From: Branchiostoma floridae | Taxonomy: Eukaryota; Chordata; Leptocardii; Amphioxiformes; Branchiostomatidae | Length of the DNA: 64,000 bases | Assembly: GCF_000003815.2 (NCBI RefSeq) | Contig: NC_049992.1 | Coordinates: 19,545,111-19,609,110, forward strand | Direction: 5' to 3' | Part shown: one piece after another, positions 34,867 through 48,000 of the stretch | Layout: each line of letters opens with the position of its first letter | Numbering within the stretch: the first letter of the stretch is position 1 | The notes under the pieces: model-generated | The model's database searches: none | What the model saw: the letters and a program-made list of their open reading frames with translations, nothing else | What the model was told of the DNA's origin: nothing | Translations under genes and position numbers: made by a program

Positions 34867-36369
34867 ATATAAGATATCAAAGAAGATGTAATAAGACATT
34901 ATTTTTTTTCTAATAGATCCTCAAATTAGTTTTGCGTGCTAACTTTGCCACTCTTTGTCAGGCACATTGTTTACAGCCATAAGGTAAGATAACTTGATAG
35001 CACTTCAACGTGGAAATTTGGTAGAATACTGAATGCTTTTTTATGCACGTGAGACTAGTAAGTACTTTATCGTATAATGTACTGAAGTATTATGCATTTT
35101 TAGATTCTAATCTATATCAAAATTAATATGTTCGATAATCATTCACTTTTGTGGAGTTTAAGATTCCTTTTAAAGTGTTTGTATTTCATCTTTGGTCAGT
35201 TAATAGTTATCTATATGTATTTGTAAATGACTTCATGGTATTAACTACGAGTAAATGATCAAATCCAAAAATTCATCGTAAACATGTTTTTATTCTGTAG
35301 CTTTGGTACATTCAAGTGGTGTAAATAACTGTGGTATACGTCTTATCTATCGTGATCTGATGATATTTTGGTGAATGATAAATATGGAATAATGGATAAA
35401 TGCTTAATATGAATATATGGGTAAATAACGTTTTGGGCACACGTACCTCTTGTTTTAGTGTGTTCATGTAGCAAAGTGACTTTTTGGTGCCTTACACATA
35501 CTCGTAAATCCCCATGTTCAATATCTTTCCATACGCCCCTTTAGGAAGATGTAGTTATTTGACAGTTAACAGTTAAACAAGTTTATCACAGGCTCCTGTA
35601 CATGTGACCTGGCAAACTTAAAATGTAACAAAATAACATTGTATTTCCTATAAATGAGCATTTTAAAAGTGGTTTTCAACTGCCAATATAATTTCTGTCC
35701 ACGTTGCTATTAAGGAATGTTATCTAATTTCATCCATACCGCTACACGTTTTGTGAGGGATTGTCAAAATGGTCCATGCTGAATACAAAGACTTTCAAAA
35801 CATTCTACAAGCAACTCTAGGAAACACAAGCTACCAGATACATAATTACTTCATTTGAACAGGCTTCTATGTTTGTGTTACAACGTTACATAACTGATTT
35901 GATATTTTAAATGAAATAAAATTACAGTGAATTATGTAATGGTGATGTAATTGTATGTTTTATCTGACTATATCAATGTTTAATGCAATACATTGCAGGT
36001 ACATAGGTGTGCTGATTTTTAGGCAAACTGTAAAACACCTGCATGCTAAAAATGTAAATTGCATCAACTGACCAAACATTTACCTTTGTAATTGTCGACA
36101 TGTTTTTGAAACAGTCGTTTTCTTTGACGAAAAACTTCGTAAATACATCATCAAGAATACGAAACAGTCCTTGTTTCGTAACAACCCAAGTTAACAGTGC
36201 AAACCCTTAGATGCTGCAAACCATTCTATTAAATGAATCAACAGTTGAAGGGTGTGGTCACATCTCTTGAGAAGTCTGGAGAAGCTTTCACAGCATACTC
36301 ATGCCGCCCAACCTAATATATAAAGGTGTTAAAGTAGTAAAGTGTGTGTTAAAGATGTTCTAAATTGGT

Positions 36370-36373
<4 letters not shown>

Positions 36374-36432
<59 letters not shown>
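36374..36432. repeat. (AT)n microsatellite
   Basis: About 29 uninterrupted AT units, leading straight into a partial copy of the 46.3-kb palindromic element (gtcacagtagagatcacgat and on), which is cut by the gap at 36636. Confidence 0.95.
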
Positions 36433-36435
<3 letters not shown>

Positions 36436-36635
36436 ACAGTAGAGATCACGATCCAGTAGAAATCGTCGATTCTCCTAGGAGAGATCTCGATCGGAGCTAG
36501 TCATATATACATCTCCAAATATATATATACATATAAAAATATACAAATCTACATATATATATAGAGATCTGTGTCTCTCTCTATATATACACCTATCCAT
36601 ACTCATATGTTGATATATATCTGAATATATCTATA

Positions 36636-36735
36636 NNNNNNNNNNNNNNNNNNNNNNNNNNNNNNNNNNNNNNNNNNNNNNNNNNNNNNNNNNNNNNNNN
36701 NNNNNNNNNNNNNNNNNNNNNNNNNNNNNNNNNNN
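36636..36735. other. Assembly gap (100 N)
   Basis: Exactly 100 N, placed inside palindromic AT-rich sequence related to the element at 46.34-46.49 kb. Such sequence is hard to assemble, so the gap size is unknown. Confidence 0.95.
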
Positions 36736-37061
36736 GATTCTACTAGTATAGATTGCGATCGGGGTCTCTCCTAGGCCAAACTCCGATCCAAACTCAAATG
36801 ATGCTAAGATACAGAAAACAGCAATATTTTATAAACAATGATTTTGATATAAATGCAAACCTACTAACTCATTACCAACTACACTCAAGCCTACATGTGT
36901 CACTTCTACAATGTTATCTTCACTCAAGACTACCACAATAGGGTCACTTCTAAACTTTACTCAAGGTACACTATAGTTTATATGGCATCACTTTCATGGT
37001 AAATTTCATGTGGGTATGTTATCTGATAAAGTTATTTCAGATAAAGTAGTGGCAAAAATCT

Positions 37062-37078
37062 ATCTATCTATCTATATA

Positions 37079-37118
<40 letters not shown>
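37062..37118. repeat. (CTAT)n and (AT)n microsatellite
   Basis: Four ctat units followed by about 22 TA units, directly upstream of the 36-bp minisatellite. Confidence 0.95.
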
Positions 37119-37119
<1 letters not shown>

Positions 37120-37140
37120 TGCATTGTACAGAAACTATAC

Positions 37141-37790
37141 TTGGGGTATGGACACTACTGGGAAACAGAGATTACGGGCTGGGGGTATCAACGCCAATGG
37201 GGTACGGGCATTACCAGGGGGTAGGTACGGACACTACAGTACTGAGGGTACAGACACTAATGGAGGTACGGGCACTACTGGAGAGGCGGCCAATACTGGG
37301 GGTACGGACACTACTGGGGATGCGGCCAATGCTGGGGATACGGACACTACTGGGGATGCGGCCAATACTGGGGGTACGGACACTACTGGGGATGCGGCCA
37401 ATACTGGGGGTACGGACACTACTGGGGATGCGGCCAATGCTGGGGATACGGACACAACTGTGGATGCGGTCAATACTGGGGGTACGGACACTACTGGGGA
37501 TGCGGCCAATGCTGGGGATACGGACACAACTGTGGATGCGGTCAATACTGGGGGTACGGACACTACTGGGGATGCGGCCAATACTGGGGGTACGGGCACT
37601 ACTGGGGATGCGGCCAATACTGGGGGTACGGACACTACTGGGGATGCGGCCAATACTGGGGGTATGGACACTACTTGGGGTAAGGACACTACTGGCCAAG
37701 AAGGCATTGGTACTACTGGGGGTATGGACGCTACTGGAGGTATGAACACTGCTGGGGAGGGGGGAATTGACACTATGGGGGTACGGATAC
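37141..37790. repeat. 36-bp minisatellite, about 16 units, open in four frames
   Basis: The unit is ggtacggacactactggg, then gatgcggccaatactggg, with a variant carrying acaactgtggatgcggtc. Because 36 is a multiple of three, long ORFs exist in two plus and two minus frames (for example plus-strand GGTDTTGDAANT repeats, minus-strand TPSIGRIPSSVR or VSVPPVLAASPV repeats). No splice or start context proves any of them. See the finding on the minus-strand frame. Confidence 0.9.
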
Positions 37791-37824
37791 TTAACGACTG
37801 AAGTTGATTTTTTAATATTGTTAA

Positions 37825-38525
37825 TAAAATATTGGTGTGATCAATACTGACATCGCTTAGTCTACTTCCTTACATACTGAAATGGCTTCATTAGATTCCT
37901 AGCTTCTCAATACATGGACACCAATGTGAATTTGATACTACGTGTGGTTACTGAGATATTGACGAAAGAAAGATTTTCCGTAATAACAGCCTTAATTTGC
38001 ATATTATATGCCTATTCAGCACAAAATGCTGGTGTGATTATTGCTGAAATGGCTTAATCTGATTCTTTACCCCTCGAAACATGGGGATAGACACTAAAAT
38101 CAATTTGATACCATGTGTGGTTACTTAGATATTGACGAAAGCAAGATTGTCCGTAATAGCCGCCTTAATTTGCATATTTTATGCGTATTTAGCCAAATTA
38201 GTGGTGTGATCATTACTTAAATGGCTTTATCTGATTCTTTACCCCTCAAAACTTTGGGATAGACACCAAAATCAATTTGATACCATGTGTGGGTTACTCA
38301 GATATTGACAAAAGCAAGATTTTCTGTAATAACCGCCTTAATTTGCATATTGTATGCATATTTAGACAAAATAGTGGTGTGATCATTACTAAAATGGCTT
38401 AATCTGATTATTTACCCCTCAAAACATGGGGATAGACACCAAAATCCATTTGATACCATGTGTGGTTACTGAGATATTGACGAAAACAAGAATTTCCTTA
38501 ATGGCCGCCTTAATTTGCATGTTGT
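37825..38525 (+). repeat. 172-bp tandem repeat, four copies
   Basis: tttgataccatgtgtggtta, then ctgagatattgacgaaag, then ccttaatttgcatatt recur at about 37.94, 38.11, 38.28 and 38.46 kb (period 172-174 bp). Non-coding. From 38525 to 39296 no feature is supported. Confidence 0.85.
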
Positions 38526-39296
38526 GCGGATTGCCCAATGATGACAGAGTGGCATCATCCAGATTCTGATAGAGCACACCTCAGAGGTATAGAAACTTCA
38601 AAAAAACTTCGTATGGACCGCATTGCAAGGTTATCCAAAATAATGGGGTTTGGCAACCGGACTATCAGAATGAAAAGTCTTTTCTATTCCTGGAAATTCG
38701 TACTGTGTTCGAGAAATTCTTACTGCATTCCAGATATTCTTTTGGCCACACTCGGACAGGATTCAAAGTGGCTTTCCGTTTCGGTTCTCCATCGAATGAG
38801 ATAAGAATGTTTCGAATAATGTTTGAATGCCGCAGGATGCGGTCAGACGGCAGTTAGAATAGTTAGAATACACTTAGATCCACGTTGAATGCCATTCGAT
38901 TTTTCTCAACTTCGTATGCACCTCGACAGTTATTAACATGTCAAAAACTTTCGGGCCAGCCAAAAGAACGGGCACAAATAGTTGGAATGCAGTAAGAACA
39001 TCTGGAACACACTACAAATTGTCAAGAATATGTCAGGAATAGACAAGAATCTTCATTCCGACGGCATTCCGGCTGATTCCTGCTCCGGTGTGAATTTGGC
39101 TTAAAACGCCGACCGTTTATCCTAGTTGTGTCGAAGATTCCAATGATAATTGCTAATAGTCCTTGGGATTACTTATTGAATTTCAATCAGTTCTAGGACA
39201 TAAAGTCATTTCTATCCGTCCCAGAACAATCCTTGATTGTCATGAATCCCAATCCCTACTATGGCATTGAGTTTTAATTCACATTTCAATACTTAC

Positions 39297-39584
39297 GGCC
39301 GATGCAAGTAAACTTGACCTGTAGATACTTGGATGTGCCAAAGCAAGGCTCTCCAAAAACGTCGTTTGATGCCTGGACAGAGCAAGTACGATGACCTTGA
39401 CAGGAGCTCCTCACGTTCGATAGACTGGTGGAGCTGTAACAGTTGTCTGTGAGGTGTATACCCCTTGGGCAAATGCCATGGTCTTTACGGCCATACAGTG
39501 CGTACTGTACTTGTATCTCCTGACCCAAGTCGCAATCCAGCGTCATTGTCTGACCTTCACAGGCAAGACTTGTACGTTGTGGAC
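39297..39584 (-). CDS. SUEL-type galactose-binding lectin exon
   Basis: About 96 residues (1340-1435). It starts LACEGQTMTLDC and has YALYGRKDHG, eight Cys in family spacing, FGEPCFGTSKYL, then VKFTC. YGR and DPC (here EPC) are the sugar-contact motifs of SUEL/rhamnose-binding lectins and latrophilin RBL domains. The exon holds the entire domain. Ends IG + first base of a codon at GTAAGT; read-through would give Arg-Lys-Tyr-stop. Confidence 0.9.
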
Positions 39585-42017
39585 CTGTAAACGGAAAGAG
39601 TTTGAAAGTTGTGCTTTACCTTTTTTTTTTATATTTGTGTTCATGTGCATCTGTTAGAGTGTGTGTTTTTGTATATGGGAGTTTGTTTGTTTGTGTTTGT
39701 TGCCTTCGCCAGAATGGCAGAAAGTTATTGGTTCAGTCAGTGAACAATAAAATACATCGCAGCTACTTCTGTACAGTAGAAGAGGCTGAATTGCGCATTT
39801 TATACATTGTACTTCATACATGTGTAAAATCTATGAAAATATACAGTTACAAGAAGTCTAGATCTTATTATAGGAATAAAGCAAAAAGAAACAAAACAAC
39901 TTGTTATACAATGGTATAAATGAAGAATGTGACGGTGGATTGAGAGACATGGGAGATCTTTTCAGGTACATGTATTTAAAAGGTGAGTAAAATATGGGAT
40001 TGGGCTGTTTTTATAGCGGTTAGTTTTGGTCAATGGGATGCAAAGTTGGTTTGCACTTTTTAGGTTTCTACCATGGATTTTCGAACTGGTTGGGGGTAGC
40101 CAACTTCTAAAGATAGGAGAACTAAGCAGGGATTTGGCAAACTTAAGGCTAAGGTTTTTCCTCCTGTTTTCTAAGGAGGGGAGATATAAATATGCTAGGG
40201 CTTCGTCATAACACGTATATTGGAGGCCAAAAGGCTAAGGTACTGCAGCGGAACAATTTTTTGATATGTCGTGTTCTGGACATGCTGTGTTCTTGATTTC
40301 TAAGTGTTAAATAGCCCTTGGGGCAGAAAATAATTGCTGTAAGTTTCAGCCTCCCAGTGGCTATTTTTTTGGAACTGCGTTGGTTTGAGCATGTGGTGCG
40401 AATTTTTTTTTTTATTTACTTAGAGGTCACCGCAAAACAAGGCTCGTGGAGCCACTCAAGCGTTTTGGGTTACATTACTGAATTGTGAAGAGAGATGTTT
40501 GTTTACCCTTAATTTAAACAGTTTCAGGCTGTACCCTGTGGGGAAGCAAGTCCGTGGAAGCTTATTCCATAGCGATGTTGTTCTAGGAAAAAAGCTCTGA
40601 GCTTGGAACTTCATCCTGTTAGGTGGATTGTGGAGGAAAAAACAATGATTTGTTTCCGTGGAAGTGGCTAAACGGGTTCTTGCTGTGAAGGTTCGTATTG
40701 AAGGCACAAGTGAATGAAGTTCTGCCGAGCATTTACCATGGAAGTACCGATAGAAAAGTGCTAGGCTAGCTACATCACGCCTTTGGGCCAATGGTTGTAG
40801 TGTGGCGAATAAGTCGCTGCCAACAATGTTCCTTAACCGTTTTTGTACTCTTTCGAGGCAAGTCAGGGAGTTCTGGGAGGCTCCAGCCCAAATGTGACAA
40901 CAATATTCCATGTTGGGCCTTATCTGACTCTTATAAAGATAAAGAATAGCAGAGGGGGTAAGATATTTTCTGGTTCGGTACAAAGAGCCCACCATTTTCC
41001 CAGCTTCCTTGGCAACGGATTGGATGTAACAATTCCACTTAAGATCAGGTGTAAATTTTAGGCCCAAGAGTCGCTCAAAGCATGGGGCTTCTTTAAGTAG
41101 AGTCCCACTCATTTGGACCGGTGGCAGGTTCGGATCGGATCTCTTATGATGGAACGAAAGAAGGTTTGTTTTTGAAGGGTTGAAGGTCACAAGCCACGTT
41201 TTGCCCCATTGAACTGTATGATCAAGGTCAGCAGAGAGATTAGCTGCAAGGGAGCGGTCATTACATCTCTTGGATGTGTGGCCAAATACTGAAGTGTCAT
41301 CAGCATATATGTCGACAAATGATCTGAGTATATGATCAGGCAGATCGTTTATGTAGATTAAAAATAATGTTGGACCGAGGATGGATCCTTGCGGTACTCC
41401 AGCATTGATGCTATGACATTCTGATGCTTGACCATTTATAATCGACCTTCAGAGATCTGCAGAACAGGAAGGATTTTATTGTTGCTAGAATCTTGCCGCA
41501 GATGCCATAGCTGGCAAGTTTATGCAGTAAACCTCTATGCCATACCTTGTCAAACGCTTTTGATATATCTAAGGCAACTGCTCTGGTCACAAAGCCACCA
41601 TCAAGGGCGTTACTTATTCGATGGGTTATGACAGTTAGAACATCTGCCGTGGACCTAAAAGATCTAAAACCATACTGTTTGTCGCTCAGGAGATTGTTGT
41701 CTTCAAGATGGGTGAGTTCTGCCTTGTTTATGAAGGACTCGAAGAATTAGTAGAGTGTTGTATGTTTGATGCATCTGTAGAGAAAAGTTCAAGTCATGGC
41801 ATTGGTTCTAGGATTGCAGAAATGCTGCTCTTTTAATACGTTAGTTGTGTCAGTAAACAGTCACTCATTGACTGCAGCTGAGGGCCAGTTTAACTGGTTT
41901 AACATCTATGTTGGCGTCCTATCGTGCATATGTTGCCAATGTGTCTGTTGTGTGTGTGTATGTACGTGTGTGTATGTACGTGTGTGTGTGTGTGTGCGTG
42001 CGTGCGTGTGCGTGCGT

Positions 42018-42054
<37 letters not shown>

Positions 42055-45000
42055 TTTACCTTGGCACGCAAATCCGCCATTTGCATCAGTGGTCGCTCCC
42101 ATCCGACAGGCCGTACAGCCCACAGACCCCGCTACGCTGGTGAATAATACCGGAGGACAGTCCTTGCACTCCTCCGACCCCGTTTCGTCACTGTATTTTC
42201 CGGCAGGACAGTCAACACATGCCGTAGATCCCTCTCTACTACTGTATTTTCCGGCAGGACAGTTCGTGCAACTACTGGACCCTGCTGTGCCGCTGAACTT
42301 TCCTTCAGGACATAATGCACATCCCGTGGATCCTTCTATGCCGATATATTTTCCAGCAGGACAGGCCGTACAGCTCGCTGATCCGGTTGTACTGCTGTAT
42401 TCCCCGGCAGCACAAGCCGTACAATGCGTCGCTCCTCCGGTGCTGCTGAATTTTCCGGCAGGACAGGCCCTGCAGCTCGTTGATCCTGCTGTGCTGCTGT
42501 ACTCTCCTGCAGGGCAGGCCGTACAACCCGTGGACCCCGCCGTGCTGCTGAATTGTCCGGATGGACAGGCCATGCAAGCCGTAGATCCTACTTCCTTGCT
42601 GTACTTTCCAGCAGGGCAGAGGTTACAGCCATTTGCCTCCGATTTATTGTTGTATCTTCCGGCTGGACAGGGCATACAACCGTTTGATCCGGCTGTGCTG
42701 CTGTATCTTCCAGCAGGGCAAACCTTGCAACCCGTGGATCCTGCTGTGTCGCTGTATTTACCAGCCGGACAGTCTAGGCATCCAGTGGACCCCCCACCTG
42801 TACTGTACTTCCCGGCTGGACACTTTTGACAGGACGCAGCTCCGGGAGTGCTGCTGAACTCTCCTGCTGCACACGGCATGCACATCGTCCTCTTGTCATT
42901 GCTGGCCGTCCCCATTGGACAGATGTCCTCCCTCTCGTCCCCGAGTTTACACTCATGACCGATCTGACATAGGCGGCATGTGATGGGCGTGTCTTTTGCT
43001 GGAAAATGGCAAAAAGAACCACATCTAAAATAGCACCATTAATATACATAATTCTCTTCGCCAATGGCGATGAGTATGTTTTTGCCGACTTGGGTCTGTA
43101 TGTAGGTCAACAACATATAAGTCGAGAAATTGTGGATGGAACTTTTTGATTCTTTGTAGGTGTGTAGCGGTTGTCTAAAGGCATGCCTAGTTTGAAAATG
43201 GTTTACCTGGCGTTTTCCTACGGTACAGCAGCTAGTTTTGTATTTTTTCGAGGTTTGTTTCAAGAAACATAAGTCAAAATGCAGCTGGGCGATTTCTACG
43301 ATATTTGGTAGGTGTGTAGCGGTTGTGTAAAGGATTGTCATGTGCGAGAATGGTTTAGCTAGCTTTTACCTATGGTGCTGTAGCTGGCTTTGTATGTAAG
43401 TGCGTTTGTCTGTATGCAAGATAACTCAAGATGCTTTTGAAGAATGCTAATGATATTTTTTTGATAGGTAGGGGACACAGAAAGGAAGGTCAAGTTCGAT
43501 AATGGGCCTCCTGGTGACTTGTTTTGGTACTGCAAGTGAGCGTCAAAGCTTGCGCCTAAATTTTCCAGAAGTGCCAGGTTCATAATTTTTTAGTGGTGGA
43601 TAGCTGTTGGGACTAGGAGTGAATGGTGTAATTTTGGGCCCCCTAGCAGCTTGTTTGGAACTGCAGTGGGTCTTATTGTTCGTAACTTTTAAGAAGGATA
43701 ACTCCAGAGGAGATTGTTGGATAGTCTTTGTTTTTGGTATGTAGTTACTTTGGGTGATAATGAACATAATGAGATGCAAATTATATAAATCACTATCTAT
43801 TTGATATAATTACTTAGGGAAACTTCTATATAGATTAAAAATACACTTGTGACGGAGTCACCCGAAAGAACTTGAATCAGCCCCCAGATGTCTAAAAATA
43901 GAGAAAAAGTAGGTCAAGACAGCCGGTCTTGACAAGCATGAAATTCTGATTGACCAGGGATGATACCCGCGGTCATCTTTGGTCACAGTCGAAGGCCCCC
44001 TAAAATCAATACTATTCGGCCAGTCTGGAGTCTGGTAGAGTCTGATTTTAACAAAACACTATGAAAGTTGCGCTGGAAAGTATCACAACATTGTACATAA
44101 TTTCCTTGTCACCAGTTCGCCGAGAAGGTTATGTGTTTGTTTTTTTTGGCATTTGTGGGTTTGTTAGGAACACATGTTCATGCAGTCATTTGCTATTGGG
44201 GTACTAGTTACTATTTAGTAATACATGATAAGACGTTAAAGTCCATAATAAAGGCATGATTATTTGGCGAAGAGATGTGTTCGTCGAACTCTAGTTTTTT
44301 TATGAATTTGATATAGGCCTTTATGTTATTCGGGATGTTAACCCAATAAACTGACATGCCGTGGACATATTCCCACAGGAATCCATAACAGTTTCAGCAC
44401 AGAATACTTCAGAAATAACTAACTTTTATCAATGACAATGTATTGGCAACTTCTAACCAACATTTATATTTGGTTTCTATGCCGTTGTATTAACCCAAGA
44501 CTCAGACTTGTGTTAGGACTACGAATTCTTAGTGACTATTGTTTCAAACAATTCTAATATTTGCATATAAGAATAGGAACAAGTTCTCACCAGGCTGCAG
44601 TGTTACATTCCTGTCCTCCACCCATCTCTTCTCTTTGTCCTGCCACACTTTCCAGGTTCCAGTGATGTCCTCGGGTAGATCATGGCTGTCTGCCACTTGA
44701 AGCCCTCCCTTAGCTTCATGGATGTCAGGCCCTATCCACCATCGCGGCGTCTCACTAATGAAGTAGATGTACCAGTCCCTTGCTTCATGTTTGTAAACAG
44801 GCCGATTGTCTTTATAGAGTGGCTGTTGGCTTTCATTCGTCTGCAGTAGGTACAGACCAATGTGGTATGTCTGGTGTTCACTTGAACCACCGAGAAGAAG
44901 GGCGGCTGCAAAAATAGTGAACAATCTGTTAGAAAAAGTAAAGATAAAATGTAACAGTCTTTATCTTTAATTAGGTGTTCTATTTTCTTTCATTACTTTA

Positions 45001-48000
45001 CACGGTACTTTACCAATAAAGGTTTTTTTATCAATTTTTAAGTGTTATAAGACTTCTGTTGTCTGAAGCTGACGCAACGACGTCAAAATTACATCAAATG
45101 ACGTCATACAATTACGTCATCTGTAGTTTAGGTATCCGCCATCTTGGATTATCAACCTTAAATGTCTTAAGATACATTTTTTCAACATAAAACGCTAAAA
45201 CCCAATGGAAATGGATTGAAAACGTTCACATGAATGTTTCTGTAAGAAAATACCAAGCAGTGATGAAGTTCGAGTGAAAATAAGCTGGTTATACTTTTCA
45301 TTTTGATATTGGCGGCCATCTTGGATTTTGAGCAATTACGTCATTTCATTAGCATAATTTATGAATATTTAGTTATAAATGTACAACTAACTAAGATGTG
45401 TTAGACATTAAAAATTTATGAAAAGAAGTTTAGTTTAGCAAAAAAATCTGAAAATCCCATTGTTTAAACCAAAATTAGTGATTTTTGTAAAATTTGCCTG
45501 TCAGAAACCCGTTGCCATGGCAACACGAAAAATTATAAACCTACTCTTTTTTTTTTAAATTGTTGCCAACAATATTCTAGGAAAAGTCACCAAGTTCGGT
45601 TGTTCTAGCCAAGCTGTTCGGGACCTATAAGACGCCAAAGCTCCCCCCCCCCCCAAGTCTGGAAAGGGTTAAGATGTAACTAGATCAGACCTCCGAAAGC
45701 TCTCTGTCCGGGTATGCAACCTTCCACACAACTTCCCTCGTGTTGATACTTGCACGTGTCACACTCTTCTGAAGATGTTCCTGAGCAAACCCTCCTTCCT
45801 TCGTCACTGACATCTTTACAAAAGCTGCTACATTCTGTCGATACGGAAAATGCATCACTATGTGATATATATCATTCACTTGATGCTTGATAAAAACTTT
45901 AACGGACCTTTCAAATAACAATTTCCCATGACGTAGGCGTGATCATATTCTTAATTTACAATTTTTGCCCAATTCATCACCCCCAGCTAAATCATTTTGG
46001 AAAACATGTGCTTTCAAGGTAAACATGTCTATGGTCTCATTCCCTATAAGCAATATGACATGGGATCGGATTAAGTTTTAAACGTACTACAGCTGCTTCA
46101 ACAGGACAAATATTTCAACATACCTTTGCACAAGTTGTTTTCATCATAGTGGGTCAGGGGACAGTCAGTGACACAGTCCACCACGCCGTCGGGGTGTTCC
46201 GTCTGCATCCTCTTAATACCTGACAAAAATGACAGTCATAAAATCAATACCATGCTTCGACTTCTTCGGCAGCAAATGTCTACTTGCAACTCACCTATTA
46301 AGTTTGGCAACATTGTTGATTATGGCATTCAATATATATATATGTCAGGGTAGAGACTGCCATATGGTAGAATCGGCGATTCTACCGGTAGAGATTGCGA
46401 TCGGAGTTTCTACCGACAGAGACTCCGATCGCGATCTCTACCGGTAGAATTCTACCAGATCGCAGTCTCTACCCTGACATATATAAATATAGATTGATAG
46501 ATAGATACTAGATACTTAGATGGATAGATAGATGGATAAACAGAAGAATAAATAGAAGGATAGATATATTTTGATATAGATAGATAGATAGATGTAGTTA
46601 GATATAGATAGATAAAGTTAGATATAGATATAGATAGAAATAGATAGATAAGGTAGATATAAAATTTAATAGATATAGATATTAGATAGATTGATATACA
46701 AAGATTGATTTACACTCACTCACTCACTCACTCACTCACTCACTCACTCACTCACTCACTCACTCACTCCGGAGAGCTCGCTCGGAATCTCCACATTTAC
46801 TAGTTTCCTCCACCATTTACAGCTCAATACCAAGAGAATAGTTTATTATTTATATATTTATTCATTTTAAAAACTTCAGTGTGGTCTCTGTAGTTAAATT
46901 AAATGGAGTTCTTACAAATGCATTACAAATCAAGATATAACAAACCATTATTAATATAGGATTGAATAAATCTCAAAATGACATTAATACAAGCTGGAAG
47001 CATCCTTCAGGATAAATCATACATTGTACAGAATGTGTTTTACTACGTTAGCGGAATCGCAGCCGTTCTCTGGCGGCCCACTGACGTTTTCGGCCCGGTG
47101 TTCGTTTAAAAAATGTGTAATCACAATGTGTTAAATTTATAGGAAAGGACGTTATATGCTATGATGTATATGATGTATTCAAACTGATTAAGAAAAAGGG
47201 CTATTATGACCAATCAAAGTTGAACAATCCAATTTTGTATATACCTGTGCGTGCGTAAAATGTGTATGTGTGAATACTTTAGAGGTTTGTACTTACATGA
47301 GCATATCTGTGTACCATTTTTAGATTCCATGTGCTGCGGACACCGTGTGACACATTCAAAAGCGCCAATGCCCCCTTCTATGTAGGGATAAGGCAGCTTC
47401 AGATGTTTACAGGCGATGCAGTCAGTTGGAGAGTTCGATCCGCTTGTACGGCATCCTGCAATCACGGTCAAAAACTTAAGATCGTCTCCTATCATTTCAC
47501 TACCTGATGTGTTTGCTGTAATATTTGTCTTACTTATTACCGAATTAAAATAGACATAAGTATTAACATAATCAAGAAAGATGGCCTAATACAGAATGCA
47601 TGGTATCGCACATAGCGTTGACGTGATGGCGATGGTTTACATCGTGATGTTCCCAGTGTGCAGAAAAATATTATTATTGCAAAAATAGATTGCAAAGGTG
47701 AATTAACACTCACCTTCACATTCTGGGTGGCATTTCTGTTGACAGACCCCGTTGATCATCTCTGTCCCTTGTCGGCAGATGATGAAGTCCTTCGCCGGAC
47801 TGTCCAACAGTGACAGTCCCATGACCTTGACGGGAGAATCTCCACTGCCGAAGGAATAGTATCGAAGGGACACCAACTCGTGGAATGTGAAACTCAGCCA
47901 CACATGTGGTTGTTCCTATCACAGTAGTCAGATGATACAACCATGATTTTAAATTGTCATTATGGACAAACAGTTCTCTTTCACAAAGTGCAAGCTTCTG

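Noticed and set aside
36374..37118. CRISPR-like or centromeric array
   Set aside because: The repeats are simple AT/CTAT microsatellites around an assembly gap; the window is eukaryotic and has no spaced direct repeats of CRISPR type.
37010..37801. 263-residue plus-strand ORF over the 36-bp minisatellite
   Set aside because: Its first part is translated from an AT microsatellite and there is no splice or start evidence. Open frames in both strands follow from a repeat length divisible by three.
41924..42829. 301-residue plus-strand ORF antisense to the GCC2/GCC3 exon
   Set aside because: Shadow of the 51-bp repeat; it starts inside a GT microsatellite and has no domain.
45685..45921. 78-residue ORF overlapping furin-like exon 45834-45691
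   Set aside because: Wrong frame; the Cys-rich frame agrees with phases of both neighbours.
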